Positions 36,501 to 47,695 of a stretch of 64,000 bases of DNA are shown piece after piece. Under the pieces are notes generated by a model. The model saw nothing but the letters and a program-made list of their open reading frames with translations, did not search any database and had not been told where the DNA came from. The DNA is from Diatrype stigma (Eukaryota; Ascomycota; Sordariomycetes; Xylariales; Diatrypaceae). A program made the translations under genes and the position numbers. Location: assembly GCA_022225965.2 (NCBI GenBank), contig JAKJXP020000082.1, positions 1 through 64,000 on the forward strand, in the 5' to 3' direction. Every line of letters starts with the position of its first letter. Within the stretch, counting starts at the first letter, position 1.

Positions 36501-38285
36501 GCAGCCTACCTAACTATGTTGTGGTCATCATTTTAACCGCGACTACCGAGTAACCGCACCGGCGAGTACCCCACGTCGACACTGTAATATATACCCGATG
36601 TTGGAATATCATATCGATCGAGACACGTATTGAGGACCATTCTGAGCCTCACTGGTTGTGCAACAATCAACGTTTCACCGGAAAGCTTCCTCAAAGTAGC
36701 TCGAGGTGATACCAAATGAGGGTGGGCGGGCACTATACGTATCATATCACCACCTGCCACCTGCCTACCTAGGTCCTGCGTGCCTACCTCGTACCTCGCA
36801 ACAAAAACTGTTGCCCACCCGAGGATAACCACTTGCTACAATACAAGCTACGTTGAGAAGACGGCGACATGTAGCACGGGGGAGGTCGAGGCGACGGACT
36901 ACCAGATCTCGATCGTCTCTCGAGCCTACGTACTTCGAACTATGTTACCCAAGTTACACTGTCTACAGGTCATGTATTTTATCATAATCCAACCCGATGG
37001 ATCTCGATAAATTACCCCATGGGCTTTTCTGTACCTCGCCTCGCCTCGCCTCACCTAGGGAAAACTACAGGAGCATCGAGCAAGGATATGCGTGCGTGTG
37101 TGCGAACGAAATGAGAAACGGTATATCATACCTAACAACATGTGTCATAATGTGAACCGGCCTTGGAACACACAGCCACGTATTATTGCCTACACACGTC
37201 AGAGTAGGACAGGCGACTGGCATACTAGAGCGTTGGAGATATTCAAGAGGCTTGCTATACCTAAAATAAGTTGTAATATACAATATCTACATATATACCG
37301 TTACGGGGTGTTTGCAAAATACTAAACCCAATAACTTCCAATGCTCCAGTATGATAGCCCTTTTCTTTCAAAGAATCAACCAACAGGCTACGGTAGAGAG
37401 ATGCTCTGTCAGGGACCTATATAAGATAGCACTATAGTAGCGGTGACCGACTAGCGACCCTATATGTTGGGGACGCCCCCCGTGGTTTCCAGGAGGGGGG
37501 CGGGAATTATTGCTATTCTAGCTCCTACCTATACTACAGTACCGCTCTTCTGCCTCTCACTCTGCGTCGACAGATCCTCTTGACATGCTCACTCACCATC
37601 ATGCCACGTATCTCACACTGGCAGCTTCACTCACACCTACTATCACATCAAAACACACATCAGAAGATACCGGAACAAGTCTGCTTGCTTCTTTATTAGC
37701 GGCGAGGACATACGCCCCCCAAAAAGGGGACATCTTGATATTCAGGGGAATCTTCGTTACAATGACCAGGATACAGAACAAACAAGTATCTCAAGAAAAC
37801 ATCAAAAACAAAAACCCATAGCCCAGATACAGCTCCTAAAAAGTCCTTGCACGGGCTCAGGTAGGTAGGCAAAGTAGATACGTAGTAAGGTTATTCACCC
37901 CCTTACCCCTACCCCCTTCACAGCACGTATCCATAATATAGCATCGAAATCAGACCAGACCCGGCACACACATACATACATGTTTCGAGAACCCATACGG
38001 GTTCAATGCTCACTCGCTTGCTTGCTCGCTGGCTCAGTAAATCTTGCAACTCGTTGAATCCCGTCTACCTTCGAGCTGTCGTCGTTGTAATGTAATTCAA
38101 ATTGCCGCATAGATGAAAGTGGTATTCCCTCGCAAGATTAGACATGCTAACCTGCTCTAGCCATCTCCCCCCTGAAGTACTGGCACCAACATGTTCAAAG
38201 CTAGGCGAAATCTCGCGCACCGCCCATATCCTGGGCCCAGACTCGTTCGAATGTGGATTTCCAATCATTTCATCTCCCAAGTGCT
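33595..38285. other. gene-poor intergenic, 4.7 kb
   Basis: No convincing gene. Short ORFs on both strands lack domains. The region is rich in TACCTA/TAGGTA words, holds a small inverted repeat at 34261-34290 and many short direct repeats such as CGCCTCGCCTCGCCTC near 37036. No tRNA could be supported. Confidence 0.4.
34261..34290. repeat. inverted repeat, 10-bp arms
   Basis: ACATGCTCTG and its exact reverse complement CAGAGCATGT are separated by 10 bases. Function unknown. Confidence 0.85.
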
Positions 38286-40083
38286 CTAGTATCGATACAT
38301 AGGCTCCTTCTGCTTTGAAGCCTCCGTACCGTAGATATCGCTGTCGTCATCCTGGTCATGCGGCGGTGGGGGTAGCGTATGGTCATTTGCCGCCGACCCA
38401 CTGCCGGCCCCGCCATGCATGGCCTCCTTGCCGACCGCGCTCTCCTGCCTACCCATGTAGCTGTTCGTGGTGGATCCGAAACCGGGATGGAAAGGCTCGA
38501 ACGCTAGCCTCGGTTCCACCGCCGACGCAGCTGCAGATCCCGAGCCCGACGGCCGTCCCCCCGAACGCTCCGGCTCCGGGTCGCGGAATGGGTTCTCGTC
38601 CTCGACTGATAAGGGAGTATGCGAGCGCGACCCAGAGGGCCCTGCGATCGCGGGCTCGTACTCCCTCTCCTTGCCCTTGCCGTTCGCTCTGGGTTTCGCC
38701 GACCGCGACGGCATCGTCGGCGCTAGACTGCCGCTGCCACCACCGTTACCATTGCCACCGTTTACATATGGGTCTTCGCGGGATGAGGCAGGGGAGATGT
38801 TGGTATATTGGTCGTTGGCCGCGGCGACATCCGCGGCGCTCGAGACGTCTGCACTCCATGCACCGATCTCTGTTTGTTTCCGGGCGTTCAGCATGGCGCG
38901 CTGGTGCAGGCTGAGGGAGGCTTGGAGCTGCTCGTTGGTGTCGATCAGGCTCTCCATCGTGTCGTTGTCGGGCGCCGGGTCCGTCGCCGTCATATATCCC
39001 TGTATGCTGCGGCTAGCGCTCAGGCAGCGGTCGGCAAACTCCTTGATCAAGTCGTTTTGTAGGACCTCGGCCGGCGGTGTGCTCGACACGACCTGGTGCA
39101 GCAGAGTGGCCGATGTCCTCGCTTCTTCTAACCTACTAGCGAGCTCGACGGGGTTCGGCAGCCGCCGATTCGTGTGGCTTCTTGCGAAGTAGTTTTGAGA
39201 GTGAGAGTCAAACGCGGGCGCATTCATCGTGCGTGGTTGTGGAGGGGGTTGTTGCGAGCGCGAAGCATGACCCTATTGCAGCAGCCATTTAGTTAGTACA
39301 ATACGAGAGTGCCTATCAGAGTCATACGCACCGCAAATCTCTTTTGCGCATCCTTGTCTGCGGGTTTCTTTTCTTGCTTCCACATCGAAAGGAGCAATGC
39401 CAAGCCCTCGTCGTAAGCCTTGGTGCTCTCGAATGCTTCCAGCATCTCTACTATCATCTGGTAAACGCTCAGATCGTTGGTTTTCAGCACATCCTTCACC
39501 GTCTTCACGAACTTCTCGTCCACGTTTCTCGTGAACGTCGGCCCGGGGTTGTCGGCTAGGATTCGAATCAACATGATCGCATTGTACTGGTATGATGGTT
39601 TGGTCGTATAATCCTTCTTCAGGTAATGCCGGATCACCCGCGCGCATTCGGCTGCAGCGGCTGGCGACGACTCGGCTGCATCGACGATTGGAGGTAGGAA
39701 GGTTATCTCGTCGCCTGAATTCGGACCACCGGATTCGCAGAATGCTTTCTATTGGTAGCATAATTAGATGGCGTTAGACGACGGGTACAATGGATGAGCT
39801 CATCCACCGCGAAACTGGACGAACGTACAACATTGCGGGCGGCTATGGCTTCGGGGGCATCTCCCTGGAGATCAATAGAAACCGAACTGGCGCTTTTGGA
39901 ACCTGCTGCTCGATCGAGGCAGGTCAGTATCGTGTTTCTCATTCATTCATGGCGCCTATCATGCGACTCGTTGAGCAAGTCGGCATCTTCGCCCAGGCTT
40001 CGATTTCGGAGTTTGTTCGACGTACCGCCGGGAGTCTTCTTCTTGATGCTGCCAAGCACCTTGCTCATCCTGAGCGACTTCAT
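38286..40083 (-). CDS. VHS/GAT-domain trafficking protein, 511 aa
   Basis: Minus-strand exons 40083-40026, 39902-39829, 39748-39332 and 39272-38286 give 511 aa with all phases closing. After a short basic N-terminus (MSKVLGSIKKKTPGG) comes an ENTH/VHS-like helical domain with GPNSGDEITFLPPIVDAAES and SYQYNAIMLIRILADNPGP. The last exon holds a GAT-like three-helix region (LASRLEEARTSATLLHQVV through LQASLSLHQRAML), which in GGA/Tom1/Lsb5-type proteins binds ubiquitin or Arf in endosomal sorting. The C-terminal third is disordered, rich in Ser, Gly and Pro. The exon 2 acceptor is a tandem NAGNAG (39907-39903), so two isoforms differing by one residue are possible. Confidence 0.8.
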
Positions 40084-42362
40084 TATGTCGGTCGTTATGA
40101 TTCTACGCGCATGCGGTTGTGGTAGGCACAAATTCGAGAAACTTGCAATGGACGGACAAGATAGAAATACAGAGTAGGTATATTGCGTGCGACTGTGGCC
40201 GCTAAGTAACGTAAAACCACTGAAGTGGAAAGTGGAGGGTGCAATGCGATACGATGCGATGCGATCTAGTTTGGTAAGAGACGATGCTTGTTTCAAGTTG
40301 GAGCGTCAAGGCTGTCTGTCGCTCATGGGTGCTGGGAACTGGAAATAACAGTGACTCAGAAACGTAACCTCCAGTCCAGAATCCTGTACCACCCGCCTCG
40401 ATAACGCGGCTCTAGGCTTCTGGGCTTCTGGGCTTCTGGGATCCTGGGATTTCTGGTCTGCTAAATTGGGAAATTATTGCAACCTTGTAAGCATCATTAA
40501 ACGTCAAAGGTTCCAAAGCTGGTTCGCGGTTCCTGCATGTGTATGTACAGCAGTGATGCCTGCTGTGTGCTTCCAGAAAGGAGTTAAATACGATGAGGAG
40601 ATGCCACCAAAATGGCAATCAGCAAGCAATGGACCCTGCATGCTATGATGGACTGCCAGGATGTCAAGGTATTAAGCTACCTTCCTAGTCGCTAGGCTGC
40701 CCACCTACAAGCATGTATTGTATGTACAAGGAAGCGCGGGGCTTCTAACCCCCCTGGCCCCCTGGTTTCTAGCCCCCTTAAGCAGTATTTGGACGTTAGA
40801 AGATCTGCCCAAGTTCGAAGCGTAACTATTCCAATCACCTATTTCCTCGTATCATTGTTGCCAATACTCGACGATGTTGCCTTTGATGAAGGGGTATTTA
40901 CGTATTGCTATTAACAAGCTCGCATTTTACTATTCTAGGCGGTAAACGATTTCATCATGATACAGCCCCCAGACCGTACATGCAGTATATCCTATATATC
41001 CTGCCTAACGGGCAGGTGGGGGCAACGTTGAACGTCCCAACAACGCCAGGCCCGGCGTCAAAATCGACCGTTCGGCCGTCTACCCGACCCAGCCGACCGA
41101 CCTATCAAAGATAACGGTGTCGAATCCCCAAACTGTGTCGTGGTGGTTGTAGTCGTCGTCGTATGTCATATGCCCATTTTACGCGTGGCTTCGACTCTGC
41201 CAGTTTGTAGGACTATACTACTACCTGGTAACTGTGTCCCATCTGTTGCATGTCATACGTAATAGGTATAAGTACGTAGTCATTGGGAAGCTACCTACAC
41301 TATAGGAGAGCCAGGCCATTAGTTAGATATACACCGCGCTTGCCACCCCACAGGAACGCGTCAAGAGAAGAGGCTCAGCCGATGACACTATTCAAGGTTG
41401 CTTACTGCACACGTAAAGTATGTTGTGTATCCTCAACTGCCTCATCACCCACCCCTCCTACTTATTACATTTCAGGCAGTAAAATTGGAGGTTCAAGTTG
41501 ATACAGCACAAGCTTGAATAAAAATGCCCGGTTCAGCTGACGCCCGAACTTCAAGTTATGACGACAACTTTATCTAAAACGGAGGATAGCGTACTATTAG
41601 TGTATTTCAGCTGGAGTCTACTCTAAATTATCATCATTGCATATAGGTCTAGAATCCTCTATTCTTAGATCTTCAACTACCAGTACCGTATGTCAGTAAG
41701 GTATGTATTGTGTAATTGGTAAGCGATACGATTACACTACTATAAGTAACCTCCTATAAATTACCTCCCTACTCTGAGAGGTACGATACTCATTTGCCTG
41801 TCAACGGAGTATTTATGTCAGTTCATGGTGCTTCAGCCACTACACCGAATTTATGTATACACTACCATTTTCAACTAACCGCCTCAATGTAGTGAACACT
41901 GCTCAACATTGTTTCAGGAATTAATTAGAAGATAAGGGGACCTTGGAGTCGAACAACTAGAACAGGAGCATGCGGAGATGTAGTTCCTCTGATCAAGTCA
42001 GGGCAGCTCTCCTAGAGCACAACGGCGAAAGTTTCAGTGTTTTCGCACGTCACTACCTTTGCTTATGCCAACGATCTCCTTGAACCCTTGACCTCGGTCA
42101 GACTGAGCAGATGGCAACTCGACTGCTAAGATATTTGGACTGGTTTGGCACCCTCGAGAAGTCATACAATTTTATGATTTGCGCTTTTTTAATCGCTTGT
42201 GTAATTTATATGCTTGATGTCTATTCGATACGAATGCCGACCCCTTTGATATCTGGAATTTTGGTCGTCCCCAACGCCATTTCCGGCGAGTTCGTGCATG
42301 CCTTTCTCGTGCGGTGAACGCCGTCCCCCAATATGATGCACCACAAGCCTCCGTAACATCTC
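40084..42362. other. intergenic, 2.3 kb
   Basis: No supported gene. A short tandem of the octamer GGCTTCTG (three copies) lies near 40415-40438. The region is otherwise unremarkable flanking DNA between two minus-strand genes. Confidence 0.4.
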
Positions 42363-43165
42363 TCAATCAAACTGTGGCGAATTAGTACAGGAATTTCAGA
42401 AGACTACTAAGAAAAGAGACATACCGGTGTCAGGAAAGACTCGGCCACAAATCTTGCCCTTGCGTTCAACTAGTCGTTTTGTCAGTACCGAGCAACTAAG
42501 AATACGCACGTATGGAATCCTGTATATGAATATACGCAAGCAGATGAACGAGCAAGCGGGTAACAGCAGCCGAGGAGGCCAGGGGTACGACGTACAAAGA
42601 GCTTCATCTCGGAGATCTCCTTATCGACCTCCTCCATGAACTGGATGATGAAGTCGACGAGCTTGTGCTTGAGCATCTCCTCGGTGTGGAAGTTGGTGAT
42701 GAGGAAGGAGATGTCGTAGCCGCGGACGGGCTTGCGGCGGAGGATGAAGAAGGCCTCGGCGCGCTGGGTCAGGAAGCGGGTGAACTTGTGGACGAGGATG
42801 CCCTCGATCTCGTCGGCCTGCTTGATGCGGATGCTGACGCGGACGCTGTTCACGCTCGGCTCGATCAGTACGCGCTCGTTCTCGTTGCGCGCCACCGTCA
42901 GCGCGTTCAGCAGCACCTCGGGCGACGTCTGCGCCTCGATCTCGGGGACGTTGTGCCGCTCCGACGTCTGCGACGCGAAGTCCGACAGGCACAATGCCGA
43001 CGTCAGGCTGCTGCGCACGCACTGCAGGTACGGGCGGAGGGATTGGGACTGTGGTGGTGGGAGTCGCCCATGGTCAGCCAGGGTGCTTCAGAACAGCAGC
43101 AGCAGAAGCAACAGCAGGAATAGGAGGTGGCAACAGCAAAGTGGTGGAAGGGTTCTGCTCACCAT
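42363..43165 (-). CDS. arc19: Arp2/3 complex subunit 4 (ARPC4, 20 kDa)
   Basis: Minus-strand exons 43165-43163, 43048-42596, 42469-42425 and 42371-42363 give 169 aa, close to the roughly 168 aa of animal ARPC4. The first exon is the start codon alone (ATG followed directly by GTGAGC) and the last is nine bases (Phe-Asp-stop). The protein reads through the family's hallmark segments: [54 protein letters not shown] and the C-terminal [19 protein letters not shown]4 forms the core of the Arp2/3 complex that nucleates branched actin at endocytic patches. Gene predictors are likely to miss the terminal exons. Confidence 0.93.
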
Positions 43166-43702
43166 GGTTGTGGTTGTAGTTGGGTCCGTAGAGTAGAGGC
43201 GGAGGTGGAGGTCGTGGAAGACTGTGGATGGCCCTTATGACCTATACACCTTATCGTCACTCGTTAGAAATCGTATATGTTGTACAGGTACAGGTATATT
43301 CTCTAATCTTCACTCGTAATTCGTTGGGGATGTTTCGGAATGCCTCGAATGTGGTGGTGCATCTGTCGTGGAGGGAACCGCCCTATTCCAATTGCCTAGG
43401 TAGGGACGGTCACGACTGTGTCATTGCGGTCTGGCTGTAAGTATGCAGGCAGGTGGCTGTCTCCAGCTGCCTGGGTGTTTCAACGTGGGGCAGGCAGGCG
43501 GATAGGAGCTTCCAAGTTGGGAGCTCCGGCTCGATATATGTACTTACCTGTATGTACATCCCTGCCCCTGGCAAGCCTGTAGAGCTCTTTTGGTGCAGGT
43601 GAGGCTGAACTAGCACGTGACGTCAGTCTTGAGTATAGCCTTAACCGCCTTACTGCACAGTGCACACGCTGCAAAGCTACATAGTACACTATGGCTGTGG
43701 CT
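43166..43702. other. intergenic, ARPC4 promoter side
   Basis: No gene seen. It lies between the ARPC4 start and the left target-site copy of the MITE. Confidence 0.4.
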
Positions 43703-43840
43703 TTAGGTCCTGTTCGCTCGACTTTCAGGCTCGCCGCGGCGAAGCTCCATAAATACAAATTTGCTCCAATTTATTTGCACAAGCAAAATCTGGGGTCTGG
43801 CGTTGTATTCCAACTAATGACTAAGCATTCTTTTTGCTTT

Positions 43841-43997
43841 GGCCCTTTCTGCCCTTCTGTGTTTTCTGCCCATTCTGCCCCCTTTTGCCTATTTTGCCCA
43901 TTCTGCCCCCTTCTGCCCCCTTCTGTCCATTTTGCCCATTCTGCCCATTCTGCCCCCTCTGGCCCTTTGGTCCATTTGGCCCATTTGGCCCATTTTG
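43841..43997 (+). repeat. minisatellite, about 10-bp TTTGCCCATT/TTCTGCCCCC units
   Basis: About 15 variant copies of an (A/C)TTTTGCCC or (A/C)TTCTGCCC unit run in tandem, grading into TTTGGCCCA units. They generate collagen-like repeat ORFs on both strands, which are not genes. Located inside the MITE. Confidence 0.9.
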
Positions 43998-44171
43998 TAA
44001 TAGCCAGCAGCAGCAGCAGCAATAGCCAGCAATAGCTAGTATCGTCGAATAACCAGGCTGCCAGATCTGGATCTGGTAGATCTGGCCATGGGTGGACCAA
44101 ATCGACGGTTTTAACCAATAATATAACGTAGCCGCGGCGAAGCTCGCCGCGACTGTAGGTAGGCACCTATA

Positions 44172-44194
44172 GCGGCGGCGAGCCTCGCCGCCGC
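44172..44194. repeat. GC-rich hairpin
   Basis: GCGGCGGCGAG and its exact reverse complement CTCGCCGCCGC are separated by one base, giving 11-bp arms within the MITE. Confidence 0.9.
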
Positions 44195-44414
44195 GAGTTT
44201 CCTTTTTTTTAAAGTTTAGATAATAGGCAGCAAGGGGTGGTACAATGCATAATTCTTCGCGGCGGCGACGACAGTTATGCATCGTTGTAGCAGTTGTGCA
44301 AGTATAAATCGCACCCAAAAGAAGGAAAGCGTTATGGAACGGTGTCGTTAAAGTGGGTTGTACTGCTGATCAGGTATATGGCTCGCCGCGGCGAGTAGTC
44401 CAGCGAACAGGACC

Positions 44415-44833
44415 TTAATCCCCGCGACTGCCTGCCAGCCCAGCCAGCCCAGCCAGCCAAGTGCGTAGATAAGGCACCAGATCCCTGCACCAAACCGATC
44501 ATTTTGTCTATCCCCCACCTCCACTGCCTCCAACACCTGCTTAGCTAAAACCGTCAAGGTCCGCCGCCGCCACCATCGATCAGTACGTCTAGGTAGCATC
44601 CATTCATCATCGTGCAACCTGGAACCTCTTGGACCGTTTCGGGTTTACGTACCACGAGTTTGCCTGCTTGCCTTCTTGCCTACTTGTACAGAAGAAGCGG
44701 ACTCTCTTTCCATCGTGCAGTTCCTCCCCGTCCTCGATTAGAGTCATTTCTTTGGCTCTTTCCCTCTGATCGCGATTACCAACCTACATTCTTTCCATCC
44801 CGAGCTGTTCACTCGAAACACTAGCACCTCAAA
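44415..44833. promoter_or_regulatory. UBP6 promoter/leader
   Basis: No gene seen. A CT-rich leader ends in CTCAAAATGG, a good start context for UBP6. The MITE ends 419 bp upstream of the start codon. Confidence 0.4.
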
Positions 44834-46646
44834 ATGGCGTCGATACCAGGTAAATACCCTAAATACCACCTAAATGCACTCCCCATGTTGCCTAGGAAGT
44901 GCACAATCTAGAATGCCTACTAATCCGCCCCGTGTTCTCGCAGTCGTCGTCAAACACCAAGGAAAGCCCTACAATGTCGAGGTGGATCCCGAATCGACCG
45001 GCGAGGTGTTCAAGTTCCAGCTTTACAGCTTGACGGGCGTTGAACCTGAGCGCCAAAAGATCCTGATCAAGGGAGGTCAGCTGAAAGATGAGGCACCCAT
45101 GAGCAAATTTGGTCTTAAGCCTGGCCAAAGTATCATGATGCTAGGGACGCCAGGAGGCGACGGAGCTGAGATTGCCCGACCGAAGGAGAAGATCAAGTTC
45201 GTAGAGGACATGACGGAAGCTGAAGCTGCACAACAAGAAGGAGCTACTCCTGCCGGTTTGACAAACCTGGGTAACACGTGCTACCTGAACTCGACGCTAC
45301 AGACCCTCCGTGCTATCCCAGAGCTCCAAAATGCTCTCGTCAAGTATGAACCCCCGAGTGCCAGTGCTACGGGCACTATGCCTCAGCTGGACTTGACAAG
45401 ACAGCTTCGCGATCTTTACAAGAACATGTCAGAGACACAGGATGCATTCATGCCTGTAGCCTTCCTGAGTGCATTGCGGGGTGCGTTTCCCCAGTTTGCT
45501 GAGCGATCCCGGACGGGCCAGGGCTTTGCTCAACAGGACGCCGAGGAAGCTTGGTCACAAATTGTCTCTCAAGTACGACAGAAGCTACGCATAAAGTCAG
45601 CACCTGAGGAAACCGAAGCTTCTTTCATCGATAGATACATGTCGGGAGAGTTTACTTCGACGCTGGAGTGCGACGAGCCAGCCGCAAAGGAGGGAGGGGA
45701 GCAGCCTGTTACTTCCAAGGAACCATTTTTGAAGCTCAACTGCCATATCGACTCCACCACGAACCATCTGCGGGATGGCATCCTGAATGGGTTGAAAGAG
45801 CAGCTAGAAAAGAGATCCGAGGTTCTAGGCAGAGACGCGATCTACACCAAGACCTCGAAGATCTCCCGATTACCCAAGTATCTGACGGTCCACTTCGTCC
45901 GCTTCTTTTGGAAGCGGGAAACCCAGAAGAAGGCCAAGATCATGCGAAAGGTTACGTTCCCCCACGAGCTCGACATCGTCGAATTCTGCGACGACAACCT
46001 CAAGAAGCAGCTGATTCCCGTCCGAGACAAGGTCCGCGAGGTGAGGAAGGACGAGGAGGACTTCGAGCGGGCGCGCAAGCGCCGCAAGCGATCGCAGGGC
46101 CTGGCCAACGACGACGTAGCCGGGGGCCACGGCGCCTCTGCCAAGGACGCCGCAAAGCAGGAGGAGAAGAAGAAAGACGAGAAGAAGACGACGACCGCGG
46201 CGGCAGCAGATGGCGACGTGGAAATGACGGAGACGTACAAGACGGATGCGGAGATCGATGCGGAGCGCGAGGCGGCGCTGCTGGTGGCCAAGAAGGAGCT
46301 GCACGCGCTAATCGACCCGGACCTGGCCAAGGACGACGGCGCCAACCAGTCCGGCCTGTACGAGCTGCGTGGCGTGGTCACGCACCAGGGCGCCAGCGCT
46401 GACAGCGGCCACTACACGGCTTACGTCAAGAAGGCGGCGCCCGTGGACGCCAAGACGGGAAAGCGCAAGGAGGGCGCGGCGGCGGCCGAAGAGGATAACA
46501 AGTGGTGGTGGTTCAACGACGACAAGGTGTCCGAGGTCACCGCCGACAAGATCGAGGCCCTCGCCGGCGGCGGCGAGTCCCACTCCGCCCTCATCCTGCT
46601 CTACAAGGCCATCCCGCTGCCGACTGCTGAGGGACACTTGGAGTAG
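44834..46646 (+). CDS. ubp6: ubiquitin C-terminal hydrolase Ubp6/USP14
   Basis: Exon 1 is only 16 bases (44834-44849), exon 2 is 44944-46646; together 572 aa. The intron has a TACTAAT branch-like word. Residues about 6-80 are an N-terminal ubiquitin-like domain (VVVKHQGKPYNVEV through SIMMLGTP) that binds the proteasome base. The USP core follows, with the Cys box GLTNLGNTCYLNSTL (Cys118) and the His box GVVTHQGASADSGHYTAYV (His495), then NKWWWFNDDKV. Ubp6 trims ubiquitin chains on the 26S proteasome and recycles ubiquitin. A Lys/Glu-rich, low-complexity insertion near residues 400-450 (KRRKRSQG, then KQEEKKKDEKK) separates the two halves of the core, as is common in fungal Ubp6. Confidence 0.95.
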
Positions 46647-47695
46647 AGAGCATTTGTGCGTGCGTGCGTGAGTTTCGTTGGGCATCACATGGCATGGTAT
46701 GGAATTACATAACGTGACATAGCATCATGTACTGTTTTACTTTGCGTGTGGCGTTACGATGTGCGGGAAAATGGCTGTAGACATACGGACTAGTGGACAG
46801 ACGGAACTTGGCCATGATGAATAACTACTTAAGTACTTCTTGTAGTGTAGCGAGCAGTTATCTTAACTGGCTAAAGGCCATCCTGCCATTTATGCCCTCC
46901 TTAAGGATGGTTCGCGTCATATGATCAGCACGAGCCTGAATGATGAATGATGTTCTTCTAATACAAAACTAGACCGAGAACCTTTTCGTCCTTGTCCACC
47001 CCCCCCCCCCCCCCCCCCCCCCCCTTTCCGCGGGAACTTGTCGTGATTTGGTTGAGATATCAAACTTCTTGCTACCAAATAGTGTCGAGGTTTGCCCACT
47101 ATATATGTTTTCGACGAGAATGTGTGCACTGATGAATGACGCGTAGGTATGTTAGCAGCGCAAATTTTAGCTATATAAGTGAGGAATTCAAAATGTGTGA
47201 TAATATCCTGAATAGCTGTGACTACAGCGCCACTCCGCCACACCGCGTTGGTGGTATCTTGCAATCATTTCTTCCATAACAGATATAATACCCAAATAAA
47301 TCAAGCTTTATAGTATCTCTAGTCGTTTCATTTTGCTTCGGATCAGAAGCGCTTTGAATATGCTGGAACGTTCATAACTGGTCGCCTCCATGTTCGACAT
47401 CCAGCTATCTCCACAAAATGTTGAGCAATATCACAACTGGCTAGCGACATGACGCCTTAAAGTCCAAAGCGAGAGCCGTCGAGACACCACACGGGTCTCC
47501 GTTACCCAGCCCATCTCAGGCCCGATAGTGCGACGCTTGAGCTCGCCAATCTGCTGTTGTATGGGGAATATCTTCATGAGGACTTGGAACAAGCCAAGCC
47601 ACAGGACTTCCATTTCTTCCCTGCTGCTGGACGTTGAATGTCTGCCTTCAGGAGTGTATATGTCAGTAGTAATCAAAAGGGGCCTATTCGGAAGG
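46647..47695. other. intergenic, 1.0 kb, with poly-C run
   Basis: Convergent 3' flanks of UBP6 and the F-box gene. No gene seen. Confidence 0.4.
46999..47024 (+). repeat. C26 homopolymer
   Basis: Twenty-six consecutive C, next to ordinary mixed sequence on both sides. Confidence 0.95.

Larger units (their letters stand above)
43706..44414. mobile_element. Tourist-like MITE (PIF/Harbinger-type), 709 bp
   Basis: The two ends are inverted repeats beginning GGTCCTGTTCGCT and continuing to a shared CTCGCCGCGGCGA palindrome about 20 bp in. The element is flanked by TTA on both sides (43703-43705 and 44415-44417). TTA/TAA target copies with GG...TGTTCG ends are typical of PIF/Harbinger transposons and their Tourist MITEs. 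The interior has no transposase. It holds a CATTCTGCCC minisatellite, a GC-rich hairpin and several copies of the CGCCGCGGCGA word. Unlike the other elements here it is not AT-rich, so it seems to have escaped RIP. Confidence 0.75.

Noticed and set aside
43771..44318. Collagen-like repeat ORFs on both strands
   Set aside because: They are the minisatellite inside the MITE read in several frames; no start, signal or neighbouring exons support a gene.
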